Shown: positions 35,234-44,419 of the stretch, one piece after another | How the letters are laid out: each line of letters starts with the position of its first letter | Position numbering within the stretch: position 1 is the first letter of the stretch | Assembly (NCBI RefSeq): GCF_963667135.1 | Contig: NZ_OY762974.1 | Span: 1,550,001 to 1,614,000 of the forward strand | DNA from: an uncultured Macellibacteroides sp. | GTDB lineage: Bacteria > Bacteroidota > Bacteroidia > Bacteroidales > Tannerellaceae | Length of the DNA stretch: 64,000 nucleotides | Direction of reading: 5' to 3' | The notes under the pieces: generated by a model | Seen by the model: only the letters and a program-made list of their open reading frames with translations | The model's database searches: none | What the model was told of the DNA's origin: nothing | Made by a program: the position numbers and the translations under genes

Positions 35234-37438
35234 TTACTTAACCTGAATGGTTACCTTTTGCTTGATGTCCTGCGCTGAAGTAGCAAGGCTGAGGATAAAC
35301 TCGCCCGGTTCTACAACAAACTTGCTATCGGCTTCGCTCCAGAAAGCAAAACTGCTGACAGGAACTTTAAGGGTAATCTCTTTGGTCTCTCCCGGGTTAA
35401 GGAATACCTTTTCGAATGCTTTCAGTTCCTTGGCAGGGCGCATCACCGAGCATACAGGGTCGCTTACGTAAAGCTGAGCTACTTCGGCTCCTTTGCGTGC
35501 TCCGGTGTTTTTCAGGGTAAAGCTTACCTGGACGGAATCGTTGGCAGCGTATTCGTTTTTATCCGTATTCATTTTACCGAATTCGAAGGATGTATAGGAT
35601 AATCCGTATCCGAAAGGATATACTACGGGCAGCTTCTTTGTATCGAACCAGCGGTAACCTACCAGAATATCTTCGTCGTAACGAACTACCAGGTCGTGAC
35701 CAGGGAAGTTGTTGTATGCGTGGGCGGGCGACTGATCCAAGGATACCGGAACAGAGAAAGGCATCTTACCTGTAGGAGTTTCCTTTCCTGTAAGTACGTC
35801 GGTGATGGCATTTCCGGCTTCCATGCCGTTAAACCATCCCCAAACTATCGCAGGAGCGCAGATGTCGATCGCGGCCATATCCACCGGCGAACCGGCTATA
35901 ATTACCACGATAGTGCGTGGATTTACCTTGCAAACTTCCTGAATTAGCTGTACCTGTCCGTAGGGAAGGGCATATCCCTGCTTGTCGGACGATTCGGTAT
36001 CATAGTCATGATTCAATCCGGCGTAGATAATAGCCACATCCGACTTACGAGCTGTTTCTACAGCTTCCTTAAGAACGGCTTCGTCCAATTCGCCTCCTCC
36101 TTTAAAGTTTCCGGGATTCTGTCCGTTGTTAGAGCCTTCTACAAACGTAGAGAGCTTTTCGTATCCTTGTGCGTAGTTAATTTTTAGCTTGTCGCCCAGC
36201 TTATTTTGCAATCCCTGTAGCGGTGTAATTTCGTACAGCGCCTTGATTTCCGAGCTTAATCCTCCGTTGGCATGCAAGCGGGTGGCATTATCTCCCAAAA
36301 CAGCGATGGATTGAATCTTATCTACATCCAGCGGAAGCAGGTTATTTTCATTCTTAAGCAGAACAATGGATTCCACGGCCGACTGATAGGCGGCTTGCTG
36401 ATGTTCCGGCGTATTCATGCTTCCTTTGTTGAAGCGCTTTTTAGGATCCAGCACCTTGGTCTGAATCATTACACGCAATACATTGGCCACCTTCTCGTCC
36501 ACAATACTTTCGGGAACGGCCCCACTCTTAACAGCCGCAATCAACGGATCGGCAAAAAACCACTGGTTGTAATCGTCCACCGTGGTTCCCATCTCCAGAT
36601 CGAGACCAGCCAAAGCAGCCTTTACTGTACTGTGAGAGCCACCCCAGTCGGTCATTGTTACCCCTTTGAATCCCATCTCTTCACGGAGCAGCGTACGGTT
36701 TACGTATGTATTCTCCGAACACCAGTCACCTCTGAACTTGTTATAGGCATTCATAATCGTGTAGCTGCCACCTTCTTCGATAGCCGCTTTAAAGGCGGGA
36801 AGATAAATTTCGCGAAGCGCACGTTCGCTCATCAGCACATCTACCGTGGTACGGTTTGTCTCCTGGTTATTGGCCAGGTAATGCTTTACACTGGCTGCCA
36901 CATCGCGCGACTGCAGTCCTTGAATATACGGCACAGCAAGACGGGCGTTTAAGAACGGGTCTTCGCTCATGTATTCGAAATTCCGGCCACCAAGCGGACT
37001 GCGGATAATATTAACACCCGGTCCCAAAAGTACATCCTTCTTACGAAAACGAGCTTCTTCTCCCAAAACTTCACCACGCAGGCGAGCCAGATCGGGATTC
37101 CAGGCAGCAGCAAAAGCCGTACCCGTCGGGAAATAAGTAGCCGAGTCGGTCGTCCAGTTGGAATAGCCCCAGTCGTGACGGTTAATTTCGGCACGAACAC
37201 CGTGAGGACCGTCCGAAAGACTCCATTCAGGAATGCCCAACCGGGCTACTCCCGATACAAAAAACTTGGAATTTCCGTGCAGCAAGCCGGTCTTTTCCTT
37301 TAATGTCATCTTGCTGATGAGTTTCTGAATACGCTTTTCCATCTGCGGATTTTCTTTGTTGATTTTTTGCCCCTGTATGCCGCCGTGAAGCATAATAAAT
37401 GCGGCCAGGAGAGCCATTGTCACTTTTAATCTTTTCAT
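35234..37438 (-). CDS. GH3 family beta-glycosidase, secreted
   Basis: A 734-residue GH3 enzyme with signal peptide (LLAAFIMLHGGIQGQ) and no lipobox, so periplasmic. The barrel domain carries LSDGPHGVR and ASVKHYLANNQETNR, and the nucleophile is Asp264 in GVTMTDWGGSHS. The second domain starts at ESIVLLKNENNLLPL; the C-terminal Fn3-like domain holds EVAQLYVSDPVCSVMRPAKELKAF. The N-terminal order and the GPHGVR/HDWGY residues match the GH3 subgroup that includes cellobiose/gentiobiose and steroidal glucosidases, different from the GH3 at 5603-7843. It is not in the PUL. A promoter box lies at 37481-37488. It faces the MFS cassette, but cooperation is only inferred. Confidence 0.92.
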   Translation of the reverse strand: MKRLKVTMALLAAFIMLHGGIQGQKINKENPQMEKRIQKLISKMTLKEKTGLLHGNSKFFVSGVARLGIPEWSLSDGPHGVRAEINRHDWGYSNWTTDSATYFPTGTAFAAAWNPDLARLRGEVLGEEARFRKKDVLLGPGVNIIRSPLGGRNFEYMSEDPFLNARLAVPYIQGLQSRDVAASVKHYLANNQETNRTTVDVLMSERALREIYLPAFKAAIEEGGSYTIMNAYNKFRGDWCSENTYVNRTLLREEMGFKGVTMTDWGGSHSTVKAALAGLDLEMGTTVDDYNQWFFADPLIAAVKSGAVPESIVDEKVANVLRVMIQTKVLDPKKRFNKGSMNTPEHQQAAYQSAVESIVLLKNENNLLPLDVDKIQSIAVLGDNATRLHANGGLSSEIKALYEITPLQGLQNKLGDKLKINYAQGYEKLSTFVEGSNNGQNPGNFKGGGELDEAVLKEAVETARKSDVAIIYAGLNHDYDTESSDKQGYALPYGQVQLIQEVCKVNPRTIVVIIAGSPVDMAAIDICAPAIVWGWFNGMEAGNAITDVLTGKETPTGKMPFSVPVSLDQSPAHAYNNFPGHDLVVRYDEDILVGYRWFDTKKLPVVYPFGYGLSYTSFEFGKMNTDKNEYAANDSVQVSFTLKNTGARKGAEVAQLYVSDPVCSVMRPAKELKAFEKVFLNPGETKEITLKVPVSSFAFWSEADSKFVVEPGEFILSLATSAQDIKQKVTIQVK

Positions 37439-37480
37439 ACTCTCTATGTGTTTTTACTCTTACTATTGGTATTCTGCACA

Positions 37481-37488
37481 CAAATGTA
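37481..37488 (-). promoter_or_regulatory. -7 promoter box of the second GH3 gene
   Basis: Minus-strand TACATTTG, 43 bp upstream of the GH3 start. Confidence 0.5.
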
Positions 37489-37597
37489 ATAGATAGACAA
37501 ATCCGCAGGATGTTATTTTGTAATAAACGAAGCACCATGTCCCTCATTGTTTACAAAACAACCCCCTGACAACCTTTTTGAGGCTGACCGACAAAGA

Positions 37598-37984
37598 CTA
37601 TTTACCTGCTTTTGTAAAGGTGGCCTTCCGCAAACGCTCCTTAATTCGGGTAGAAGGGAGGTAGTTGATACTTTTTACGGTTACATAGTTGGCGCGAAGT
37701 TCTTCGGGCTTTTCTACAGTAGGACTGGTAAGGGTAATACCGAAAGTGCCCATGTCGCCTATGTGCACCTGGTTTCCTTCTTCCAGCGACGATTCCAGTT
37801 CGCAAACAAGGGCTTCGATTACCCCTTTTACATCGGCTGTCGAAAGCGTTGTTTTGTCGGCAATAGCCCGGCAAAGCTCATCGGTATGTATTGTTTTTCC
37901 ATTGGCTTTGGTGGCCATAAATCCTACTTTCTCTTTTCCCGGGTAGTTACTTACCATCCGGCGCGATTTGTATGAAATGCTCAT
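37598..37984 (-). CDS. HU/HIG-family DNA-binding protein
   Basis: A 128-residue HU-like protein. ELCRAIADKTTLSTADVKGV and IEALVCELESSLEEGNQVHIGD form the dimer helices, and MGTFGITLTSPTVEKPEEL is the beta-arm region; the C-terminus is basic (STRIKERLRKATFTKAGK). This frame is preferred over the plus-strand frame at 37547-37975, which shows no family pattern. It is divergent from ruvB, and repeat array C lies in the upstream intergenic region, downstream of its own promoter box. Confidence 0.85.
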   Translation of the reverse strand: MSISYKSRRMVSNYPGKEKVGFMATKANGKTIHTDELCRAIADKTTLSTADVKGVIEALVCELESSLEEGNQVHIGDMGTFGITLTSPTVEKPEELRANYVTVKSINYLPSTRIKERLRKATFTKAGK

Positions 37985-38045
37985 TCTATATTGATTTAAA
38001 GTTTACATGTAACCGTCTTTTTCTGTAAAACAGAGGATATATATT

Positions 38046-38133
38046 AAAAAGGATGTACATGCTTTTGTATTTACATGTACATCCTTTTCGAAAAGCATGT
38101 ACATGGTTTTTAATTTACATGTACATGCTTTTA
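38046..38133. repeat. 22-bp palindromic unit array C (4 units)
   Basis: Four units of 22 bp at 38046-38067, 38068-38089, 38090-38111 and 38112-38133. Each has TGTACA in the centre (centres at 38056.5, 38078.5, 38100.5 and 38122.5), flanked by G or C and then A/T runs; a unit reads AAAAGCATGTACATGGTTTT. It lies between the divergent starts of an HU-like gene and ruvB, so it cannot be a simple terminator of an upstream gene. It would be transcribed in the HU leader if the box at 38148-38155 is real. Confidence 0.85.
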
Positions 38134-38147
38134 TAAATTGCTCACCA

Positions 38148-38155
38148 CAAATGTA
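38148..38155 (-). promoter_or_regulatory. -7 promoter box of the HU-like gene
   Basis: Minus-strand TACATTTG. If used, repeat array C is in the ~150-nt leader of the HU message. Confidence 0.4.
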
Positions 38156-38198
38156 AAAGAAATAAGGCGTAACGCCAAAGAATTATCCCTTATATTTA

Positions 38199-38206
38199 TA
38201 ACTTTG
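38199..38206 (+). promoter_or_regulatory. -7 promoter box of ruvB
   Basis: TAACTTTG, 25 bp before the ruvB ATG. Confidence 0.5.
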
Positions 38207-38231
38207 CAGGTTAATTGCTTAAAAGAGAAAG

Positions 38232-39257
38232 ATGGAAGACGAATTTGATATACGCGAACCCCGTGTGGGCGAATACGAACGGGAGTACGAAAATGCGCTT
38301 CGTCCGTTAACGTTCGACAGCTTTAGCGGACAAGACAAGGTGGTGGATAACCTCAAGGTCTTTGTTATGGCTGCCCGAATGCGTAAGGAAGCGCTGGATC
38401 ATGTGCTGCTTCATGGCCCTCCCGGACTTGGAAAAACAACCCTGAGCAATATTCTTGCCAACGAACTTGGCGTAGGATTCAAGGTAACGAGTGGTCCTGT
38501 GCTGGATAAGCCAGGCGATCTGGCCGGCGTGCTTACATCCCTCGAAAAAAACGACGTGCTTTTTATTGACGAAATACACCGGCTTAGTCCTGTTGTGGAA
38601 GAGTATCTGTACTCGGCCATGGAAGATTACCGTATCGATATAATGATAGACAAAGGCCCCAGTGCCCGGTCTATTCAGATAGATCTTTGTCCTTTCACCC
38701 TTGTTGGAGCCACTACGCGGAGCGGATTGCTTACAAGTCCCCTTCGTGCCCGGTTTGGAATCAACATGCACCTTGAGTATTACGATATGGATACGCTTAC
38801 GAAGATTATCCTTCGTAGTGCCGATATTCTCAATGTAAAATGCGAACTGAGCGCCGCCCATGAAATTTCGTCGCGCAGTCGTGGTACGCCCCGTATCGCC
38901 AATGCATTGCTTCGTCGTGTACGCGACTTTGCTCAGGTAAAAGGCAACGGACATATCGACAAGGCTATTGCCTGTTATTCGCTGGAGGCTCTTAACATCG
39001 ACCGGTACGGATTGGATCAGATAGACAATAAATTGCTTACCACCATCATCGATAAGTTTGGCGGAGGTCCGGTTGGCATTACTACTATTGCCACAGCGCT
39101 GGGCGAAGATCCCGGAACGCTGGAGGAGGTATACGAACCGTTCCTTATCAAAGAAGGTTTTATTAAGCGTACTCCCCGGGGAAGGGAAGTAACGGAACTG
39201 GCCTACCGTCACCTGGGCCGCACACCTAACAGTTCACAAGGTTTTCTTTTTGAGTAA
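38232..39257 (+). CDS. ruvB: Holliday junction branch migration helicase RuvB
   Basis: A 341-residue AAA+ motor that drives branch migration with RuvA. Walker A is [12 protein letters not shown], Walker [12 protein letters not shown], the sensor 1/arginine finger segment is [19 protein letters not shown], and the C-terminal winged helix is complete ([20 protein letters not shown], then [17 protein letters not shown]). ruvA and ruvC are not in the window. It is followed 50 bp later by a flippase gene, so they may be co-transcribed. Confidence 0.98.
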   Translation: MEDEFDIREPRVGEYEREYENALRPLTFDSFSGQDKVVDNLKVFVMAARMRKEALDHVLLHGPPGLGKTTLSNILANELGVGFKVTSGPVLDKPGDLAGVLTSLEKNDVLFIDEIHRLSPVVEEYLYSAMEDYRIDIMIDKGPSARSIQIDLCPFTLVGATTRSGLLTSPLRARFGINMHLEYYDMDTLTKIILRSADILNVKCELSAAHEISSRSRGTPRIANALLRRVRDFAQVKGNGHIDKAIACYSLEALNIDRYGLDQIDNKLLTTIIDKFGGGPVGITTIATALGEDPGTLEEVYEPFLIKEGFIKRTPRGREVTELAYRHLGRTPNSSQGFLFE

Positions 39258-39307
39258 TAATGCGGATCGTCTTTCGGACGGTTCAGAGCGGATGATGTTA
39301 TAAAAGT

Positions 39308-40804
39308 ATGGCAGGAGGAGGAATGAAACGGCTGGCTAAAGATACCGCCGTGTATGGATTAAGTAGTATTATTGGCAGGATGCTTAACTGGCTGCTTGTG
39401 CCCATGTATAGCAGGGTGCTGGCCGGAACGGGCGAGTTCGGGGTGATGACTAACCTTTACGGATGGACAGCACTGCTGCTTGTTTTCCTTACCTATGGGA
39501 TGGAGACAGGTTTCTTTCGGTACATCAACAAAAAGGATGTTCATAATCCCATGCAGGTGTACAGCACTACCCTGATTTCGATTGGTTTTACTTCGCTGCT
39601 TTTTGTGGTCCTCGGTTTAATGTTCCTGATTCCTGTTAGCAACGGACTGGGTTATAACGAGCATCCCGAGTATGTGGGTATGCTGATTGCTATTGTAGCC
39701 ATGGATGCTTTCAGTGCCATTCCTTTCGCTTATCTCAGGTATGAGAACCGCCCCATCAAATTTGCAACGGTCAAGTTGCTTATAATTTTTCTGAATATCG
39801 GGCTCAATATATTTTTACTCGTGCTCTGTCCGTGGTTGCACACCCATTATCCCCAATCTATCAGCTGGTTTTATATTCCGGATTATGGAGTAGGGTATGT
39901 CTTTGTTGCGAATCTGATTGGATCGGCTCTGTGCCTGCTGCTGCTGGCAAAAGAGCTAACCGGATTCAAATATACCTTCGACGGAGCGCTGTTAAAACAA
40001 ATGCTTCGCTATTCACTCCCCATACTTATTCTGGGTTTGGCGGGTGTATTCAACCAAACAGCAGATAAAATTCTGTTTCCGTTCCTGTTTGACGACAAAG
40101 TATATGCTTCCGAACAATTGGGTATTTACGGTGCTTGTTTCAAAATAGCCGTCATCATGGTGATGTTTACCCAGGCATTCCGTTTTGCTTACGAGCCGTT
40201 TATATTTGCCCGCAACAAGAACGAAGATAACACCAGGTCGTATGCCGAGGCAATGAAGTATTTTATCATCTTCTCGCTGGTTATTTTCCTTGGCGTGATG
40301 TTCTACATGGATATCCTGAAGTACTTCGTGGCCCCGGCCTATTACCCCGGCCTGAAAGTAGTACCCATTGTTATGCTTGGCGAACTCTTTTTCGGTATCT
40401 ACTTTAACCTTTCTCTTTGGTATAAACTGAGCGACAAAACACAATGGGGAGCTTACTTCTCTACCATCGGATGCGTCGCTACTGTCTCCATTATCGTCTT
40501 TTTTGCTCCCAAATATGGATTTATGGCCTGCGCATGGGCCTCTTTTGCCTGTAATTTGTTAATGATGGTTATGTCGTACGTTGTTGGGCAAAAGAAGTTT
40601 CCAATTAAATATGATATGAAATCAGCTTTTATTTACTTTGTGGTGGCTGGGATACTTTACGCTTTCGCCATGCTGCCAACCATCGAATCGGAAGTGCTTC
40701 GGTTGTTGTACAGGACAGTTTGGCTGCTGATATTCCTTGGGTTCATAGTAAGGCGCGATTTGCCCTTGCGGGAACTGCCCTATGTAGGAAGATTTATTAA
40801 ATAG
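39308..40804 (+). CDS. Polysaccharide/lipid-oligosaccharide flippase (MOP superfamily)
   Basis: A 498-residue, ~14-span membrane protein of the Wzx/MviN type. The N-terminus LAKDTAVYGLSSIIGRMLNW and the LLVPMYSRVLAGTGEFGVMT segment are typical of polysaccharide translocases; the repeated helices with MRYSLPILILGLAGVFNQTADK-like (LRYSLPILILGLAGVFN) continue to the C-terminus. It presumably flips undecaprenyl-linked glycans, for example surface polysaccharide units. Two close ATGs (39308 and 39323) are possible starts; the second follows an AGGAGGAGG stretch. No glycosyltransferases are adjacent, so its glycan is unknown. Six bp separate it from the DUF389 gene. Confidence 0.85.
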   Translation: MAGGGMKRLAKDTAVYGLSSIIGRMLNWLLVPMYSRVLAGTGEFGVMTNLYGWTALLLVFLTYGMETGFFRYINKKDVHNPMQVYSTTLISIGFTSLLFVVLGLMFLIPVSNGLGYNEHPEYVGMLIAIVAMDAFSAIPFAYLRYENRPIKFATVKLLIIFLNIGLNIFLLVLCPWLHTHYPQSISWFYIPDYGVGYVFVANLIGSALCLLLLAKELTGFKYTFDGALLKQMLRYSLPILILGLAGVFNQTADKILFPFLFDDKVYASEQLGIYGACFKIAVIMVMFTQAFRFAYEPFIFARNKNEDNTRSYAEAMKYFIIFSLVIFLGVMFYMDILKYFVAPAYYPGLKVVPIVMLGELFFGIYFNLSLWYKLSDKTQWGAYFSTIGCVATVSIIVFFAPKYGFMACAWASFACNLLMMVMSYVVGQKKFPIKYDMKSAFIYFVVAGILYAFAMLPTIESEVLRLLYRTVWLLIFLGFIVRRDLPLRELPYVGRFIK

Positions 40805-40810
40805 AGTGAG

Positions 40811-42169
40811 ATGGATAAAAGGATTTTTCGGGGTAGAGTGTCGGACTTTTTTGTCCGCAACTTTGATGTTCGTCAAGATAAAGAAGACGAGCTGGAAACC
40901 ATCGAATCCATAAGTAAAGACGTAGAATTTAAAGGAACTACCCTTTGGGTACTCATTTTTGCCACTTTTATAGCATCACTTGGGCTTAATACCAACTCTA
41001 CTGCCGTAATTATAGGTGCCATGCTGATATCCCCCCTGATGGGACCTGTCATGGGATTGGGAATGGGCTTGGGGATCTGGGATTTTGAACTGATCAAACG
41101 ATCGTTCCGCTACTTTGTCACAGCTATCGTTTTCAGTGTAATAACATCGACGGCTTATTTTATTATTTCCCCCATAAGCGATGCGCAAAGCGAACTCCTT
41201 GCGCGAACTCAACCTACGGTATACGATGTGTTGATTGCTCTTTTCGCAGGCTTTGCCGGTATTCTGGCTAGTTCAACCAAGTCTAAAGGCAATGTTATTC
41301 CCGGAGTGGCTATCGCAACAGCTTTGATGCCTCCTCTTTGTACCGCCGGATACGGATTGGCTACAGGCAATCTTTACTACTTCTTCGGGGCATTCTATCT
41401 CTTTTCTATCAATGCAGTCTTTATTTGTTTGGCCACCTTTATAGTGGTGCGCTTACTTAAATATCCGAAGAAAGTGTTTTTGGACAAACAACGCGAAAAG
41501 ACAGTTCACCGCTACGTGGGAATAATTGTGTTTTTCACTCTTGTTCCCAGTTTGTTTCTGAGCTATAACCTGGTTAGAACCACCTATTTTAATGATCGGG
41601 TAAACCGATATATCGCGAGGGAAATGAATTTCCCCAATACGCAGATATTAAATAAAAAGGTTACCCTTACCAGCGATAAAAAAGAAATCAAGGTGGTCTT
41701 GATTGGCCGCGAAGTGCCACAGTCCTTGATTGACAGTGTGCGTCTGAGATTAAAGGATTACGGATTGGAGGGAACTACCCTGACAGTACAACAGGGATTA
41801 GGCGAGAAGGCAACAGACATCAACGAACTGAAAAGCCTTTTGATGCAGGACTTGTACAAAAATAGCGAAGAGGTTCTTCGTGTTCAGTCGCATACTATTG
41901 ATTCATTAAAACGCAGTTTAGACCAATATAAATCGTATGGGTTGCTAACTTCACGGCTTTTACCGGAAATGAAAGTGCTCTTTCCAACCGTTCAGGAGGC
42001 TTCTTTTTCCCATACGTATGTGATTCGTACCGACAGCATGAAACAGGATACTGTGATGCTTGTCTACCTTAAAAGTATTAATAAAATCAATGAAAAAGAC
42101 CGTGAGAAACTTAGAGAGTGGTTGATAGCCAGAACTAAAATGAAGAAGATCAAATTAATAATTGAATAA
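40811..42169 (+). CDS. DUF389 (TIGR00341-type) membrane protein
   Basis: A 452-residue protein with an N-terminal polytopic domain and a soluble C-terminal half. The family core is seen in FIASLGLNTNSTAVIIGAMLISPLMGPVMGLG, here shown as ..NTNSTAVIIGAMLISPL.., and ALFAGFAGILASSTKSKG with GVAIATALMPPLCTAGYGL. The C-terminal part (after YNLVRTTYFNDRV) is predicted periplasmic or cytoplasmic and contains LTLTS-type beta strands and a coiled helix. The function is unknown in most species. It directly follows the flippase gene and is followed 10 bp later by the S46 peptidase gene, so it may share their transcript. Confidence 0.8.
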   Translation: MDKRIFRGRVSDFFVRNFDVRQDKEDELETIESISKDVEFKGTTLWVLIFATFIASLGLNTNSTAVIIGAMLISPLMGPVMGLGMGLGIWDFELIKRSFRYFVTAIVFSVITSTAYFIISPISDAQSELLARTQPTVYDVLIALFAGFAGILASSTKSKGNVIPGVAIATALMPPLCTAGYGLATGNLYYFFGAFYLFSINAVFICLATFIVVRLLKYPKKVFLDKQREKTVHRYVGIIVFFTLVPSLFLSYNLVRTTYFNDRVNRYIAREMNFPNTQILNKKVTLTSDKKEIKVVLIGREVPQSLIDSVRLRLKDYGLEGTTLTVQQGLGEKATDINELKSLLMQDLYKNSEEVLRVQSHTIDSLKRSLDQYKSYGLLTSRLLPEMKVLFPTVQEASFSHTYVIRTDSMKQDTVMLVYLKSINKINEKDREKLREWLIARTKMKKIKLIIE

Positions 42170-42179
42170 CTAAAAAAGA

Positions 42180-44321
42180 ATGACGTTTATGAGAAGATTG
42201 TTGCCTTTATTGCTGCTTCTTATTGCAGTGAGCAGCGTACGGGCCGACGAAGGCATGTGGTTGCTGAACGAGTTGAACAAACAAAATATTGAACGGATGA
42301 AGGAGCTTGGCTTCAATTTGCCGTACGATAGTTTGCATAGTGAAGACCAAGCCAGTATCAGCCAGGCCGTGGTGATTTTCGGAGGCGGTTGCACCGGCAT
42401 CGCTGTTTCCGAAGAGGGTTTAATTTTTACTAACCACCATTGTGGTTTCGGCTCTATCCAGAGCCTTAGTAGTGTAGAACATGATTATCTGAAAGATGGA
42501 TTCGTTTCGCAAACCAAGGAACAGGAACTTCCGGTCCCGGGTTTATCTGTTAAGTTTTTAAAGAAAACGGTTAATGTAACCGATCGTATCATGGCTGTGA
42601 TTGATACGATGAGTAATGAAGTGGCACGTATTCAGGCTGCCGATTCGATCAGCAAAGTTCTTTGCGATTCTGTTGGTAACGATGATACGCAGTATGCAGA
42701 AGTTTTCCCTTACTACAACAACAATGTATACTATTTGCAGGTGTACGATGTATTTAACGACGTTCGCCTGGTGTTTACTCCTCCAAGTTCGGTTGGTAAA
42801 TTCGGGGGTGATACCGATAACTGGATGTGGCCGCGTCATACAGGCGACTTTTCTGTTTTCCGCGTATATGCGTCGGCCGACAATAAATCGGCTGAATATG
42901 CAGCCGAAAACAAGCCTTACAAGCCTCGATACGTACCTGAGGTATCTTTGCAGGGTTATCAGGACAAGGATTATGCTATGACAATTGGTTATCCGGGAAG
43001 CACGGATCGTTACCTGAGTTCATGGGGTGTACAGCAACGGATTGAAAACAGCAACAAACCCCGCATCGAGGTTCGTGGTATTAAACAAGACATCTGGAAA
43101 CAAGGCATGCTGGCAAGCGACGAAGTTCGCATCAAGTATGCTTCAAAATACCAGGGAAGCTCCAATTACTGGAAGAATTCCATTGGTATGAATCGTGGTT
43201 TGGCCAATCTGAATGTTATAGAGCGTAAACAGGAGCAGGAAAAAGAGTTTGCTGCCTGGGTGGCTCAGTCGCCAGAACGTAAGGCTGTTTACGGAGATGT
43301 ATTGTCTTTGCTTGAAAAGGGCTATACAACGACCAACGAATACCGCCAGATTGCTACCTACCTGGGTGAAGCTTTTGCCGGTGGTGCAGAGATCGTGAAG
43401 CTGGCCCGCATGGTTCAGTCGGTTGATGTACAGAATTCAACTCCCGAAGAGATCGACCTTATTCTGGACAGTCAAATTAAGCCTTTCTTTAAGGATTATG
43501 ATGCTGCTTTGGACCAACAGGTGCTTGCTTCTATGATGGAAGTGGTAAAAAAGCGTGTTCCGTCTAAGTATCTGCCAGATATTTATCCATCGATTGATAA
43601 AAAATACAAAGGCAACTACGCGAAATATGCCGCTGATCTGTTTAAGAAAACAGCCCTTACTTCGTACGATAAAATAGCTGAGGCTCTTAAGAATCCGGCT
43701 CGTTACGAAAAACTTAAGAACGATCCTTCTTATAAATTAAGTCTTTCTGTTTTGATTTCGCTTTTCGAAATGCAGCAATTTATGGGAGAGTCTCAGTTCG
43801 ATATTGCCAAAGGTGAACGTCTTTACTTTGCCGGTCTGAAAGAAATGAATCCTAACCAAGCATTATCCTCGGATGCCAACTTCACCATGCGTGTAAGCTA
43901 CGGATCAATCGGCGGATATCGTCCTTATGATGCAGCTCAGTACGATTATTATACAACCACACAAGGGGTATTTGAAAAGGAAAATCCTGAGAGTGATGAA
44001 TTCTGGGTACAACCCGAAATAATAAGCTTATTAAAGTCAAAAGACTTTGGACAGTATGGCAACGGTAAGGGTGACATGAATCTTTGCTTCCTTTCCAACA
44101 ATGATATTACCGGAGGAAATTCAGGTAGCCCTGTATTCGACAAGAATGCCCGTCTTATAGGCTTGGCCTTCGATGGTAACTGGGAAGCGATGAGTGGTGA
44201 TATTGCCTTCGAACCAGCTTTACAGCGTACTATTTCGGTAGATATCCGCTACGTATTGTTCATGATAGACAAGTGGGGTAAATGTCCTCGCCTAATCAAT
44301 GAGCTTAAGCTTGTAAAATAA
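42180..44321 (+). CDS. S46 family dipeptidyl-peptidase, DPP7-type
   Basis: A 713-residue periplasmic serine exopeptidase. Signal peptide: LLPLLLLLIAVSSVRAD. The catalytic triad is His87 (FTNHHCG), an Asp in DTDNWMWPRHTGDF and Ser near 650 in GGNSGSPVF. In this family the residue after LAFD decides specificity: DPP7 has Gly and DPP11 has Arg. Here the sequence is GLAFDGNWEAMSGDI, so Gly, meaning a DPP7-like preference for hydrophobic residues at P1. It removes dipeptides from oligopeptides, feeding amino acid metabolism. The start could also be the ATG three codons later. Confidence 0.95.
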   Translation: MTFMRRLLPLLLLLIAVSSVRADEGMWLLNELNKQNIERMKELGFNLPYDSLHSEDQASISQAVVIFGGGCTGIAVSEEGLIFTNHHCGFGSIQSLSSVEHDYLKDGFVSQTKEQELPVPGLSVKFLKKTVNVTDRIMAVIDTMSNEVARIQAADSISKVLCDSVGNDDTQYAEVFPYYNNNVYYLQVYDVFNDVRLVFTPPSSVGKFGGDTDNWMWPRHTGDFSVFRVYASADNKSAEYAAENKPYKPRYVPEVSLQGYQDKDYAMTIGYPGSTDRYLSSWGVQQRIENSNKPRIEVRGIKQDIWKQGMLASDEVRIKYASKYQGSSNYWKNSIGMNRGLANLNVIERKQEQEKEFAAWVAQSPERKAVYGDVLSLLEKGYTTTNEYRQIATYLGEAFAGGAEIVKLARMVQSVDVQNSTPEEIDLILDSQIKPFFKDYDAALDQQVLASMMEVVKKRVPSKYLPDIYPSIDKKYKGNYAKYAADLFKKTALTSYDKIAEALKNPARYEKLKNDPSYKLSLSVLISLFEMQQFMGESQFDIAKGERLYFAGLKEMNPNQALSSDANFTMRVSYGSIGGYRPYDAAQYDYYTTTQGVFEKENPESDEFWVQPEIISLLKSKDFGQYGNGKGDMNLCFLSNNDITGGNSGSPVFDKNARLIGLAFDGNWEAMSGDIAFEPALQRTISVDIRYVLFMIDKWGKCPRLINELKLVK

Positions 44322-44351
44322 CACTCCCGGCAATGCCGGCAGTACATAAAG

Positions 44352-44396
44352 AAGCCGCCTGTCAGAATCCTCGTTAAGAGGTCTGACAGGCGGCTT
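44352..44396. terminator. Bidirectional terminator between the S46 peptidase and deaD
   Basis: A perfect 15-bp stem, AAGCCGCCTGTCAGA with TCTGACAGGCGGCTT, followed by a T-containing tail. The two genes converge on it. Confidence 0.88.
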
Positions 44397-44419
44397 TGTA
44401 TTATACAATCACCAGTTGA

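Noticed and set aside
36272-36952. 226-codon plus-strand frame
   Set aside because: Antisense to the second GH3 gene and without family features.
37547-37975. 142-codon plus-strand frame
   Set aside because: Overlaps the minus-strand HU/HIG gene; the HU frame shows the real family pattern.
38046-38133. CRISPR array
   Set aside because: The repeats are directly tandem, with no unique spacers of 30-40 bp, and no cas genes are in the window.
38307-39212. 301-codon minus-strand frame
   Set aside because: Fully antisense to ruvB; long only because of the codon pattern of that gene.
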